NCBI GenBank assembly: GCA_905215225.1
Contig: CAJMPM010000108.1
Span: 1 to 5,736 of the forward strand
DNA: 5,736 nt
Direction: 5' to 3'
Source: an uncultured bacterium
GTDB lineage: Bacteria; Actinomycetota; Coriobacteriia; Coriobacteriales; Coriobacteriaceae
This document shows, in pieces, positions 5,624-5,736 of this stretch; positions within the stretch are counted from its first letter, which is position 1, and the number at the start of each line of letters is the position of its first letter. Under the pieces are notes generated by a model that saw only the letters and a list, made by a program, of their open reading frames with translations, did no database searches and had not been told where the DNA came from. The position numbers were made by a program, and so were the translations under genes.

Positions 5624-5736
5624 GGGGGGGGGGGGGGGGGGGTGTTGGGGGGGAAGGGAGGGGGAGGGAAAGCCAAGAGGGGGGTAGAGAGATGGGGAGG
5701 GGGGAGAGGGGGGGGAAAAGAAGCCGCCAGGGCGGG
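5624..5736. other. Low-complexity G-rich tail, probably an assembly or sequencing artefact
   Basis: An unbroken run of 19 G (5624-5642) is followed by G/A-rich sequence to the window end, with only seven C and a handful of T in the last 94 bases. No reading frame is credible. The abrupt change from ordinary sequence, the position at the edge and the pure G run fit the poly-G tails of two-colour short-read sequencing at a contig end. A real G-quadruplex-prone tract is the alternative. Confidence 0.7.

Noticed and set aside
5359..5676. Open frame of 105 codons on the - strand, partly proline-rich
   Set aside because: Its start lies in the suspect poly-G tail, the proline run is a translation of that tail, and it runs through the terminator and into the end of the phosphoesterase gene.

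Overview
This window looks like chromosomal DNA from a GC-rich Gram-positive gut actinobacterium, most likely a Collinsella-type member of the Coriobacteriia. That placement is an inference from G/C-ending codons, protein style, strong G/C-rich intrinsic terminators and GGAGG-type ribosome sites; no rRNA or clade-specific marker is present. All five complete genes are on the + strand. The last 113 bases are low-complexity G-rich sequence that looks like a poor-quality contig end.

Layout. Bases 1-36 carry the last eleven codons of an unidentified gene. Bases 138-1397 encode a 12-helix transporter of the UMF1/Atg22-like branch of the major facilitator superfamily. A 171-base gap follows, holding a promoter-like element and then a very strong intrinsic terminator (1512-1547) that ends only 21 bases before the next start codon. 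Bases 1569-2756 encode a family-2-like glycosyltransferase. Its stop overlaps by 4 bases the start of a LytS-type sensor histidine kinase (2753-4096), which is followed after 72 bases, including a possible hairpin, by a LytTR response regulator (4169-4885). A long hairpin terminator (4892-4942) closes that unit. Bases 4982-5449 encode a small YfcE-type metallophosphoesterase, closed by a perfect-looking A/T-flanked terminator (5457-5491). After it come a hairpin-rich non-coding block (about 5533-5576) and the poly-G tail.

How the parts fit. The kinase and regulator form a standard LytS/LytTR phosphorelay: the membrane kinase carries the His-box NPHFLFN, and the regulator has a receiver Asp54 and a LytTR DNA-binding domain. 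The unusual part is the glycosyltransferase as first gene, translationally coupled to the kinase, in a unit whose transcription seemingly must pass through a terminator. This suggests that a surface-glycan function and its signalling pair are made together and that the unit could be controlled by attenuation. The kinase lacks the multi-helix 5TMR-LYT sensor of classical LytS, so its signal is unknown. The phosphoesterase has Arg where its family has the first metal-binding His. I found no CRISPR array, mobile element, RNA gene or clearly new system; the best leads are the attenuator-like arrangement and the altered phosphoesterase site.
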